From: SZAS-79 sp965279075
Lineage (GTDB): Bacteria; Pseudomonadota; Gammaproteobacteria; Burkholderiales; SG8-39
Assembly: GCA_965279075.1 (NCBI GenBank)
Contig: CBDIHI010000005.1
Span: 1 to 64,000, forward strand
Direction: 5' to 3'
DNA length: 64,000 nt
The position numbers and the translations under genes are program-made. Each line of letters begins with the position of its first letter. The stretch's first letter is position 1. This document shows, piece after piece, positions 1-9,013 of this stretch. The notes under the pieces were generated by a model. The model made no database searches, was not told where the DNA came from, and was given only the letters and a program-made list of their open reading frames with translations.

Positions 1-432
1 AAGGCCCTGCGCCACTGGATCAAGGACCTGCTCACGCTGCATTCCGGGTCGATGATGCTGCTGTTCGAATCGTTCGGCTTCAAGGAGGGCATCCCCCTCG
101 ACGCGAACTGGGTGATCGATGTGCGGATGCTGCCGAACCCCTTCTACGACCCGGCCCTGCGCCCGCTGACCGGGCGCGACGCGCCGGTCGTCGCGTTCCT
201 CGAGAGCCAGGAAGCGGTCGCACGTCTGTACGAGGACGTAAGGGGGTTCCTCTCCCGCTGGCTCCCGGACATGGTCAAGGACAACCGGTACCACGTCACA
301 GTGGCGATCGGATGCACCGGCGGCCAGCACCGCTCGGTCTACCTGGCCGAAAGGCTCGCTGCGGAATTCGGCAAGACCTGGCCTGTGCTGGTGCGGCATC
401 GCGGCCTCGCCAGCAAGGATCGCGAGGGCTGA
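1..432 (+). CDS. rapZ: RapZ, C-terminal part (5' end outside window)
   Basis: Only the last ~143 residues are present; the frame is open from base 1. RapZ is an RNA-binding adaptor (in E. coli it steers RNase E to the GlmZ small RNA) and has an N-terminal P-loop that is not visible here. What is visible is the conserved C-terminal half: a SFGFKEGIPLDA-type segment, the DVRMLPNPFY motif, LRPLTGRD, and CTGGQHRSVYLAERLA near the end. This His/Arg-rich GCTGG(Q)HRS motif is diagnostic of the family. The next gene starts 5 bases after its stop, so the two are probably co-transcribed. Family identity is secure; the regulatory role in this species is inferred. Confidence 0.95.
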   Translation, partial: KALRHWIKDLLTLHSGSMMLLFESFGFKEGIPLDANWVIDVRMLPNPFYDPALRPLTGRDAPVVAFLESQEAVARLYEDVRGFLSRWLPDMVKDNRYHVTVAIGCTGGQHRSVYLAERLAAEFGKTWPVLVRHRGLASKDREG

Positions 433-437
433 GCGCC

Positions 438-1025
438 GTGCAGGACGACATCGCGATCTTCCCGCTCAACGCCGTGCTGTTTCCCGGCGGCCTGCTGCCG
501 CTGCGCATCTTCGAGCAGCGCTACATGGACATGGCAAAGGCATGCCTGAAGGACGACAAGCCGTTCGGCGTATGCCTGATCCGCAGCGGCCGCGAGGTCG
601 GCGCCCCGGCGACGCCCGAACCCATAGGCTGCACGGCCCGGATCATCGAATGGGACATGGAGCAGCTCGGCGTGCTGTCGGTCAAGGCGCTCGGCGGGCA
701 GCGATTTCGCATCCTCGAGACGCGCGTCACCGAAGCCGGACTGACGAACGCCCGGGTGGAACTGCTGGCGCAGGATGCGGATACCGACCTCCCGGTGGAA
801 TTCGGGGCCTGCGCGAACGTGCTCAGGGCCGTGGTCAGGGAACACGGCGCGGGGATCATGGCGGCGCCACTGCGATACGATTCGAGCTCCTGGGTGAGTT
901 CGAGGCTCACGGAGATCCTGCCGGTGCCACTGGCCGCCAAGCAGAAACTCCTCGAGCTCGACGACGCGGCCCAGCGCATCGAGATCCTGAACAGGTTCCT
1001 TCTGCAGCACCGGATCGCCGGGTAG
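438..1025 (+). CDS. LON peptidase N-terminal (substrate-binding) domain protein
   Basis: About 195 residues, essentially a stand-alone LON substrate-binding domain without the AAA+ or protease parts of Lon. It opens with the typical IFPLNAVLFPGGLLPLRIFE signature, followed by RYMDM and a FGVCLI strand. The GTG at 438 is preferred to an ATG at 312 because the upstream start would bury 40 codons inside rapZ and the domain begins immediately after this GTG. Such stand-alone LON-domain proteins are common beside rapZ or mutY in Betaproteobacteria; their biochemical role is not established. It converges on mutY, whose stop lies 16 bases away. Confidence 0.9.
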   Translation: MQDDIAIFPLNAVLFPGGLLPLRIFEQRYMDMAKACLKDDKPFGVCLIRSGREVGAPATPEPIGCTARIIEWDMEQLGVLSVKALGGQRFRILETRVTEAGLTNARVELLAQDADTDLPVEFGACANVLRAVVREHGAGIMAAPLRYDSSSWVSSRLTEILPVPLAAKQKLLELDDAAQRIEILNRFLLQHRIAG

Positions 1026-1041
1026 CGATTCCTCCCCGCGG

Positions 1042-2094
1042 TTACAGGGAACCCAGCACTTTCCTGACCGGCACCGGGACCGCGGCGGCGAGGGCATCCG
1101 CCACGGGCAGCCATCCCCGTCCGGGCGCCTCCGCTTTCGGCGTGCGCCTGGCGACATCGCACAGCAACGGAGAAATCTCCAGCCTGAAGTGCGTGAAGCC
1201 GTGCGCGAATGGGTCCATCGCTGACTGGCCCGAGATGACGCACCCAAGCTCGGAATTGCAGAAACCGGCCACGCTTTCGCCGGTGAACTCGGGAAATACC
1301 CAGAGCCCGCCCCACAGTCCGGACGAAGGGCGGCGTTCCAGCAGCACCTCGCCACGGTGCCTGAGGACCAGCCATGTGGCCTGGCGCGTCGGGTAGGCCT
1401 TGCGCGGGCGCGGCGCGGGAATCTCAGCCGTCCGCCCGGCCTTTTTCGCGACGCAGTCCGCGACAAGGGGGCACTTCGGGCACTCGGGCGTGCCGCGCGT
1501 GCATAGGGTCGCTCCGAGGTCCATCAGGCCCTGGGTATAGGCCTCGATCGCATCCCGCCGATTGGACGCGGGCAGCAGTTTCTCCGCCAGGTCCCAGAGC
1601 GTGGCCTCGACCTTTGCGGCCCCGGGAAATCCCTCGACGCCAAAACAGCGGGCGAGGACCCTTTTCACGTTACCGTCGAGGATCGCGGCACGCTCGCCGT
1701 AAGCGAATGCGGCAATGGCGGCAGCCGTGGAGCGGCCGATGCCGGGCAGCCCGCCGATCTCCGCGGCGGTGCGTGGAAACCGCCCCCCATGCGCTTCGAC
1801 GACTGTGCGAGCCGCCTTGTGCAGGTTCCTCGCACGCGCGTAGTAGCCCAACCCACTCCACAGCCGCAGCACCTCATCTTCACTGGCACCGGCAAGCGTT
1901 GCGACATCCGGAAATCGCGCCATGAACCGCTGGAAATACCCGACGACGGCAGCGACCTGGGTCTGCTGCAGCATGATTTCGGACACCCAGAGGCGGTAGG
2001 GGTCTCGCGTGCCCTGCCAGGGGAGGTCGTGGCGGCCGTAGCGACGCTGCCAGGCGACGATCTTCGAGGCGAATCCGGAATGGTTTGCGGGCAC
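1042..2094 (-). CDS. mutY: A/G-specific adenine glycosylase MutY
   Basis: 350 residues. MutY removes adenine mispaired with 8-oxoguanine or G in base-excision repair. The helix-hairpin-helix segment LPGIGRSTAAAI is followed by the catalytic Asp in AILDGNVKRVLAR; the Glu of SEIMLQQTQV is the other catalytic acid. The [4Fe-4S] ligands are in CTRGTPECPKCPLVADC (C-x6-C-x2-C-x5-C). A Nudix-like C-terminal domain with HGFTHFRLEI recognises 8-oxoG. All key residues are present and the length is normal. It is transcribed divergently from the importer operon across about 90 bp. Confidence 0.97.
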   Translation of the reverse strand: MPANHSGFASKIVAWQRRYGRHDLPWQGTRDPYRLWVSEIMLQQTQVAAVVGYFQRFMARFPDVATLAGASEDEVLRLWSGLGYYARARNLHKAARTVVEAHGGRFPRTAAEIGGLPGIGRSTAAAIAAFAYGERAAILDGNVKRVLARCFGVEGFPGAAKVEATLWDLAEKLLPASNRRDAIEAYTQGLMDLGATLCTRGTPECPKCPLVADCVAKKAGRTAEIPAPRPRKAYPTRQATWLVLRHRGEVLLERRPSSGLWGGLWVFPEFTGESVAGFCNSELGCVISGQSAMDPFAHGFTHFRLEISPLLCDVARRTPKAEAPGRGWLPVADALAAAVPVPVRKVLGSL

Positions 2095-2186
2095 AACTGG
2101 ATTCTAAGGGCAGGTTTGACTCCCCCCGGCGATTTCGGCACCATGATCTGCACCTGCCCCGTGCCGCGTCTGGGACCCCTCCGAGC

Positions 2187-3170
2187 ATGCTCGCCTTCGT
2201 TCTGCGCCGAATAGCACAGGCCGTCCTCGTAATGCTGGCGGTCGGCCTGATCGCGTTCTCGCTGTTCACCTTCGTGGGCGACCCGGTCCTGTTCATGCTC
2301 GGCCAGGACGCCACCCCGGAGGACAGGGTCCGCGTCACGAAGATGCTCGGGCTGGACCAGCCGTTCTACATCCAGTATGCAAATTTCGTCGGCCGCGCAC
2401 TGCAGGGCGACTTCGGGCTGAGCCTGCGGCAGGTGCAGCCGGTTTCAAGGCTGTTCGTCGAGCGGCTTCCGGCCACGCTGGAGCTGTCTTTCGCCGCCGC
2501 ACTGCTCGCATTGGCGGTCGGTATCCCCATGGGCGTCTACACGGCGCTGCGCCGTGGATCGTGGCTCTCGCAGGTATTCCTCGCGGTGTCGCTGGTCGGC
2601 GTGTCGCTACCCACATTCCTGATCGGGATCCTGCTGATCCTGGTCTTCGCGGTGCTGCTCGGCTGGCTGCCTTCTTTCGGGCGCGGCGACACCGTCGCCA
2701 TCGGCTGGTGGACGACGGGCCTGCTGACCGGGTCCGGCCTCAAGTCGCTGATCCTGCCGTCGATCACGCTCGGCCTGTTCCAGATGACCCTGATCATGCG
2801 ACTCGTGCGCTCCGAGATGCTCGAGGTGCTGCGCACCGACTACATCAAGTTCGCCCGCGCGCGCGGGCTGCCGGACCGCACGGTGCACTTCCGGCACGCC
2901 CTCAAGAACACGCTGGTCCCGGTCATCACGATCGCCGGTCTTCAGCTGGGTTCCATCATCGCGTTTGCGATCATCACCGAGACGGTATTCCAGTGGCCCG
3001 GCATGGGCCTGCTCTTCATCCAGTCCGTGACGGTGGCCGACATCCCCGTGATGGCCGCCTACCTTTGCCTGATCGCGCTCTTTTTCGTCGTGATCAACCT
3101 CGTCGTCGATCTGCTTTACTATGCCGTTGATCCCAGGCTGCGCCTCGACCGCGCCGCCGCGGCACATTAG
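2187..3170 (+). CDS. Oligopeptide-type ABC transporter permease (DppB/OppB family)
   Basis: About 327 residues with the DppB-type layout: an N-terminal helix (MLAFVLRRIAQAVLVMLAVG), a periplasmic segment, then five more hydrophobic helices. The EAA-like coupling segment DYIKFARARGLPDRTV contacts the ATPases. The ATG at 2187 is chosen because it places the first membrane helix at the N-terminus; the frame is open further upstream but that part is not family-like. It is the first gene of an operon that continues with an M20 hydrolase, a receptor, a second permease and two ATPases. The transported substrate cannot be read from the permease. Confidence 0.93.
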   Translation: MLAFVLRRIAQAVLVMLAVGLIAFSLFTFVGDPVLFMLGQDATPEDRVRVTKMLGLDQPFYIQYANFVGRALQGDFGLSLRQVQPVSRLFVERLPATLELSFAAALLALAVGIPMGVYTALRRGSWLSQVFLAVSLVGVSLPTFLIGILLILVFAVLLGWLPSFGRGDTVAIGWWTTGLLTGSGLKSLILPSITLGLFQMTLIMRLVRSEMLEVLRTDYIKFARARGLPDRTVHFRHALKNTLVPVITIAGLQLGSIIAFAIITETVFQWPGMGLLFIQSVTVADIPVMAAYLCLIALFFVVINLVVDLLYYAVDPRLRLDRAAAAH

Positions 3171-3180
3171 GAGAAGTCCC

Positions 3181-4383
3181 ATGAACGCACCCCTCAAGCT
3201 CGATACGCCGGTGGAGCGCATCCGCGCCTTCCACGCCGAACTGACCGGCATCCGGCAGGACATCCACGCGCACCCGGAACTCGGCTTCACCGAGCAGCGC
3301 ACCTCGGACCTCGTTGCCGCCAAGCTCGAGGGCTGGGGCGTCGAGGTGCATCGCGGCCTCGCGAAAACCGGGCTCGTCGGCGTGATCAAGGGCCGCAAGT
3401 CGGGGAGCGGCCGGGCCGTGGGCCTGCGCGCAGACATGGACTGCCTGCCGATGCACGAACTGAACACCATGCCGTACAAGTCGGTGAACCCGGGCTGCAT
3501 GCACGCATGCGGCCACGACGGCCACACCACCATGCTGCTGGGCGCCGGCCGGTACCTCGCCGAAACGCGCAATTTCGACGGCACCGCCTACCTGATCTTC
3601 CAGCCGGCCGAAGAAGGCGGTGGCGGCGGACGCGTGATGATCGAGGACGGCCTGTTCGAGCGCTTCCCCGCCAACGAGATCTACGCGCTGCATAACTGGC
3701 CGAGCCTGCCCCCGGGCAAGATCGCCGTCCGCCCCGGCCCAGTCATGGCCGCGACTGACGACATCCACATCACCATCCGCGGCAAGGGCGGCCACGGAGC
3801 AATGCCGCACCTCTCGGTCGACCCGGTGGTCGTGGCGGCGCACATCATCACCGCGCTGCAGACGGTGGCGAGCCGCAACGTGAGCCCGGTGGACGCAGTG
3901 GTCGTCAGCGTGTGCTCGATGCAGACCAGCCAGCTGGGCGCCTCCAACGTGATCCCGGACGCCGTGCTGATGCACGGCACGGTCCGCACCTTCCGCCCGG
4001 AGACGCGGGACCTGGCCGAGAAACGCGTGCGCGAGATCGTCGAAGGCGTGGCGAAGGCCCTGGGCGGCACCACCAAGATCGAATACAACCGCAATTACCC
4101 GGCGACGATCAACACCGAACGCGAGGCGCTGTTCGCGGCGCGGGTGGGGGAAAAGATCTTCGGCACCGAGAACGTCATCACCGACGCCGACCCGACCATG
4201 GGCGGCGAGGACTTCTCCTACATGCTGCAGGCGAAGCCCGGTGCCTACGTCTTCCTCGGGCAGGGCGGCGGGCCGATGAGCTGCTTCCTGCACAACCCGA
4301 ACTACGATTTCAACGACGACGTGATCCCGATGGGCGCCGGCTACCTCGCCGCGCTGGTCGAGGAATCGCTACCGGTCAAGTAA
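3181..4383 (+). CDS. M20 family amidohydrolase (hippurate/N-acyl-amino-acid hydrolase type)
   Basis: About 400 residues, a complete M20D peptidase. Metal ligands are visible in GCMHACGHDGHTTM, in the Glu pair of QPAEEGGGGG, in ALHNWP, and in the C-terminal CFLHNPNY. The dimerisation lid occupies roughly residues 195-310. Members hydrolyse amide bonds of N-acyl amino acids, hippurate or short peptides in the cytoplasm. The gene starts 10 bases after the first permease (AGGAGAAG ribosome site) and precedes the receptor by 19 bases, so it belongs to the importer operon and probably acts on the imported compound. Substrate is an inference. Confidence 0.93.
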   Translation: MNAPLKLDTPVERIRAFHAELTGIRQDIHAHPELGFTEQRTSDLVAAKLEGWGVEVHRGLAKTGLVGVIKGRKSGSGRAVGLRADMDCLPMHELNTMPYKSVNPGCMHACGHDGHTTMLLGAGRYLAETRNFDGTAYLIFQPAEEGGGGGRVMIEDGLFERFPANEIYALHNWPSLPPGKIAVRPGPVMAATDDIHITIRGKGGHGAMPHLSVDPVVVAAHIITALQTVASRNVSPVDAVVVSVCSMQTSQLGASNVIPDAVLMHGTVRTFRPETRDLAEKRVREIVEGVAKALGGTTKIEYNRNYPATINTEREALFAARVGEKIFGTENVITDADPTMGGEDFSYMLQAKPGAYVFLGQGGGPMSCFLHNPNYDFNDDVIPMGAGYLAALVEESLPVK

Positions 4384-4402
4384 GAGCCCAAGGGAGACCA
4401 CC

Positions 4403-5989
4403 ATGAGACTTTCACGCCTGTTCGCAACCGCAGCCCTGGCAACGGCCTTCGCGGCCCCCGTGGCGATACAGACCGCCAACGCGGCGACCCTGAGGTGGGG
4501 CGCCCAGAACGACATCCTGACGCTCGACCCCCACTCGCAGAACCACGCCACGACCCACAGCCTGCTGCAGCACACCTACGAGGGCCTCGTGCGCTACACG
4601 AAGGACTTCCAGGTCGAGCCGTCCCTCGCGACGAGCTGGCAGCAGGTCAACCCGACGCAATGGCGGTTCAACCTGCGCAAGGGAGTGAAGTTCCACGACG
4701 GCTCGCCCTTCACCGCGGACGACGTGGTCTTTTCCTACGGGCGCATCATCCAGCCGCAGGGCACCAACCAGATCTACGTTTCGGGCGTGAAGGAAGTCAG
4801 GAAGGTCGACGACAACACCGTCGACCTGATCCTCTCAGGCCCGAACCCGGTGCTGCTGCGCCTGCTGGTGGATTTCCGCATCATGAGCAAGTCCTGGTCG
4901 ATCAAGAACAAGTCGGAGAACGTGCAGAACTATGTCGCGAAAGAGGAGTCTTTCGCCTCGCGCAACGCCAACGGGACCGGCCCCTACGTCATCAAGCTGT
5001 GGGAACCCGACAAGCGGCTCTTGATGACCGCAAACGCCTCCTGGTGGGACAAGATCCAGGGCAACGCCACCGAGGTGATTTACACGCCGATCAAGGCCGA
5101 CGCCACCCGGGTGTCCGCCCTCCTCGCCGGCGACGTGGACCTGGTCACCGACCTGCCGACCCAGGACGTGACGCGCCTGCGCAGCGACCCCAAGCTCAAG
5201 GTCCTCGACGGGCACGAGGTGCGTACGATCTTCATCGGCATGGACCAGTTCAGCAACGAGCTGCTCTACTCCAACATCAAGGGCAAGAACCCGTTCAAGG
5301 ACGTCCGGGTGCGCAAGGCCCTCAACCTCGCGGTCGACCGTGAGGCGATCAAGCGGGTCACGATGCGCGGCCTGTCGATCCCGGCCGCGATCATGGTGGC
5401 GCCCGGCGTGCACGGCCACACCAATGAAATCGACAAGGTCGCGCCCGCGGACATCGAGGGCGCGAAGAAACTCCTCGCCGAGGCCGGCTACCCGGCCGGC
5501 TTCGAGTTCGGCCTCGACTGCCCGAACAACCGCTACGTGAACGACGAGGAGATCTGCCAGGCGCTGGTGGGCATGTGGGCGCGCGTGGGCCTCAAGGTCA
5601 AGCTGAACGCGCAGCCCATGGCGAGCTTCATCGCCAAGATCCAGAAGTTCGACCACAGCGCCTACATGCTCGGCTGGGGCGTGGCCACCTTCGACGCGAA
5701 CTACTCGCTGCAGTCGCTGATGCGCACCAAGACCACCGGCGCGGACGGCAGCTTCAACCTCGGCCGGATCAGCGACGCCAAGCTCGACGCCCTGATCGAC
5801 GCGGCCAAGACCGAGATGGACCCGGCCAAGCGCGACGCCCAGTTGCGCGACGCACTGGTCATGACCCGCGACAACTACTACTACGTGCCGCTGCACCACC
5901 AGCTCCGGCCGTGGGCAATGAAGAAGAACGTCACCACCATCCACAAGGCGGACGACCGGCCCGAGTCGCGTTTTGCGCGCATAGAGTGA
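4403..5989 (+). CDS. ABC transporter periplasmic substrate-binding protein (SBP family 5)
   Basis: 528 residues. A Sec signal peptide (MRLSRLFATAALATAF...) ends near TANAA, and the mature protein begins TLRWGAQNDILTLDPH, the standard opening of DppA/OppA-type receptors. The family signature FNLRKGVKFHDGSPFTADDVVFSY is clear. The AGGGAGACC ribosome site sits 8 bases before the ATG. It captures the substrate in the periplasm for the two permeases and two ATPases around it. The downstream permease starts on a GTG overlapping this stop codon. Peptide, opine or amide substrates are all possible. Confidence 0.95.
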   Translation: MRLSRLFATAALATAFAAPVAIQTANAATLRWGAQNDILTLDPHSQNHATTHSLLQHTYEGLVRYTKDFQVEPSLATSWQQVNPTQWRFNLRKGVKFHDGSPFTADDVVFSYGRIIQPQGTNQIYVSGVKEVRKVDDNTVDLILSGPNPVLLRLLVDFRIMSKSWSIKNKSENVQNYVAKEESFASRNANGTGPYVIKLWEPDKRLLMTANASWWDKIQGNATEVIYTPIKADATRVSALLAGDVDLVTDLPTQDVTRLRSDPKLKVLDGHEVRTIFIGMDQFSNELLYSNIKGKNPFKDVRVRKALNLAVDREAIKRVTMRGLSIPAAIMVAPGVHGHTNEIDKVAPADIEGAKKLLAEAGYPAGFEFGLDCPNNRYVNDEEICQALVGMWARVGLKVKLNAQPMASFIAKIQKFDHSAYMLGWGVATFDANYSLQSLMRTKTTGADGSFNLGRISDAKLDALIDAAKTEMDPAKRDAQLRDALVMTRDNYYYVPLHHQLRPWAMKKNVTTIHKADDRPESRFARIE

Positions 5990-6927
5990 CCCTCGCGCGT
6001 GCGCCCTCGGCGACGGCGGGCTGGCTGCGGAGGGCCTGGGACCACGATCTCGCCTGGAGCTTCCGCCGCTCGCCCGTGGCAATCGTCGCGGCGCTCCTGA
6101 CGCTGGCCTGCGTGGGGGGCGCCCTGTTCGCCCCGTGGCTGGCGCCGCACAACCCCTTCGACAGCGGGACCGTGAACCTGACCGACGGCTTCACGCCGCC
6201 CGCCTGGAACGCCGGCGGCAAGGCGACCTACCTGCTCGGCACCGACGACCAGGGCCGCGACATGCTCTCGACCATCATGTACGGGTCGCGGATATCGCTC
6301 GCGGTCGGCGTCGCGTCGGTGCTGTTCTCGATGGTGCTGGGCGTGGGGCTGGGCCTCCTGTCGGGCTACGCGGGCGGCAGGATCGACGCGTTCATCATGC
6401 GGATCGCGGACATCCAGCTGTCGTTCCCGCCCATCCTGGTCGCGCTGCTGATCGACGGCGTGGCGCGGATCGCCCTGCCGCGCGATGCACACGACCAGAT
6501 TGCGATCTACGTGCTGATCCTCGCCATAGGCGTGTCCAGCTGGGTGCAGTACGCCCGGACCGTGCGGGGATCCACGCTGGTGGAGCGAGGCAAGGAGTAC
6601 GTGCAGGCCGCCCGCGTGATCGGTCGCAGCCCGGCTTCGATCATGTTCCACCACGTCCTGCCGAACGTCATGGGTCCGGTCCTGGTGATCGCCACGATCC
6701 ACCTGGCGACGGCCATCATCACCGAGGCGACGCTGTCCTTCCTCGGCGTCGGCGTCCCGGCCACGCAGCCTTCGCTGGGCACGCTGATCCGCGTCGGCAA
6801 CGACTTCCTGCTGTCGGGCGAGTGGTGGATCACCGTCTTCCCCGGCGTTGCCCTGATCGTGCTGGTGCTGTCCGTCAACCTGCTGGGAGACTGGCTGCGC
6901 GATGCGCTCAACCCCAGGCTGCGCTGA
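5986..6927 (+). CDS. Oligopeptide-type ABC transporter permease (DppC/OppC family)
   Basis: About 313 residues. The DppC-type N-terminal segment (RRSPVAIVAALLTLACVGGALFAPWLAPHNP) is followed by GTDDQGRDMLSTIMYGSRISL, a hallmark of this subunit, and the coupling loop with EYVQAARVIGRSPASIMFHHVLPN. The GTG at 5986 overlaps the receptor stop (GTGA) and leaves no gap, so translation is likely coupled. It forms the membrane channel with the permease at 2187. Confidence 0.93.
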   Translation: MTLARAPSATAGWLRRAWDHDLAWSFRRSPVAIVAALLTLACVGGALFAPWLAPHNPFDSGTVNLTDGFTPPAWNAGGKATYLLGTDDQGRDMLSTIMYGSRISLAVGVASVLFSMVLGVGLGLLSGYAGGRIDAFIMRIADIQLSFPPILVALLIDGVARIALPRDAHDQIAIYVLILAIGVSSWVQYARTVRGSTLVERGKEYVQAARVIGRSPASIMFHHVLPNVMGPVLVIATIHLATAIITEATLSFLGVGVPATQPSLGTLIRVGNDFLLSGEWWITVFPGVALIVLVLSVNLLGDWLRDALNPRLR

Positions 6928-7019
6928 GCCAATGCTGACACTTTTCGGCCAAAGTCCGCGCCAGGAGCCAGTCTCCGGGCGAAATGCTGCCATCGACCGG
7001 TTTCCGGGGAAGGCGCCTG

Positions 7020-7974
<955 letters not shown>

Positions 7975-7985
<11 letters not shown>

Positions 7986-8973
7986 CTCGCTCCTCGAGCT
8001 TGAAGGCATCGGGCGCGATTTCGACGTATCGCGCCCGTGGCTTAACCGCGTCCTCGAGGGCGAGCCCCGCCGGAGCCTGCGCGCCGTGGACGGCGTTTCG
8101 TTCTCCATCCGCCGCGGCGAGACGCTGGCGCTGGTAGGCGAATCGGGTTGCGGGAAATCCACCGTCGCCCGGCTGATCGTGGGGCTGTACGCGCCCTCGC
8201 GCGGACGCATCGTATTCGACGGCACCGACCTCGCCACACCGGGCGCCACCCTCCAGCGCAGGCGCATGCAGATGATCTTCCAGGACCCATACGCCAGCCT
8301 CAACCCGCGCTGGCGCGTCAGGGACATCGTCGCGGAGCCCATCGTCGCCCACGGGCTGGCCCCCGACCCTGCCACGCTCTCGGCCAGGGTTGCGGAGTTG
8401 CTCGCGCAGGTCGGGTTGGCGGCGGAGGACGGCGAAAAATTCCCGCACGAGTTCTCCGGCGGGCAGCGCCAGAGGATCTCGATCGCGCGTGCGCTGTCTT
8501 CGAATCCCGAGTTCCTGGTCTGCGACGAACCGACCTCGGCGCTCGACGTGTCCGTGCAGGCGCAGATCCTCAACCTGATGAAGGACCTGCAGCAGCGCCT
8601 CGGGTTGACCTACCTCTTCATCTCGCACAACCTCGCGGTGGTCGCACACGTGGCCACCCGCGTCGGCGTGATGTACCTGGGAAGGCTCGTGGAGGTGGCG
8701 GACTCCAGGGACCTCTTCGCGAACCCGCGCCACCCGTATACGCGCATGCTGATCGATGCGATTCCCGATCTCGAGATGAGCGGCAAGCCGCGAACGCCGG
8801 TGGCAGGCGAAGTGCCGAGCCCGCTCGCGCCGCCGCCGGGCTGTGCCTTCAATCCGCGCTGTCCCCAAGCGAACGACCGCTGCAGGTCCGAGCGCCCCAC
8901 CGCGATCGCGCTTCCCGGCGGCCGAAGCGTCGCCTGTCACGCCGTCGAGGAAGGCCGGCTCACGGCCGGCTGA
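7975..8973 (+). CDS. ABC transporter ATP-binding protein (DppF/OppF family)
   Basis: 332 residues. Walker A GESGCGKST, signature FSGGQRQRISIARAL, Walker B FLVCDEPTSALDV, and the OppF-type Cys-containing tail CAFNPRCPQANDRC. It pairs with the preceding ATPase to power the importer. It is the last gene of the plus-strand operon and converges on the asmA-like gene, whose stop lies about 35 bases beyond. Confidence 0.93.
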
Positions 8974-8989
8974 ATAGCCGGGCTGCTTC

Positions 8990-9013
8990 CCGCGCTACTT
9001 TCCGCGCTACTTT
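8990..9013. repeat. Perfect 12-bp tandem duplication over the AsmA-like stop
   Basis: CCGCGCTACTTT occurs twice head to tail. The second copy contains the stop codon of the minus-strand AsmA-like gene, so the last codons and stop are repeated just beyond the gene. No effect on the protein is expected; it is probably a replication slip. Confidence 0.9.
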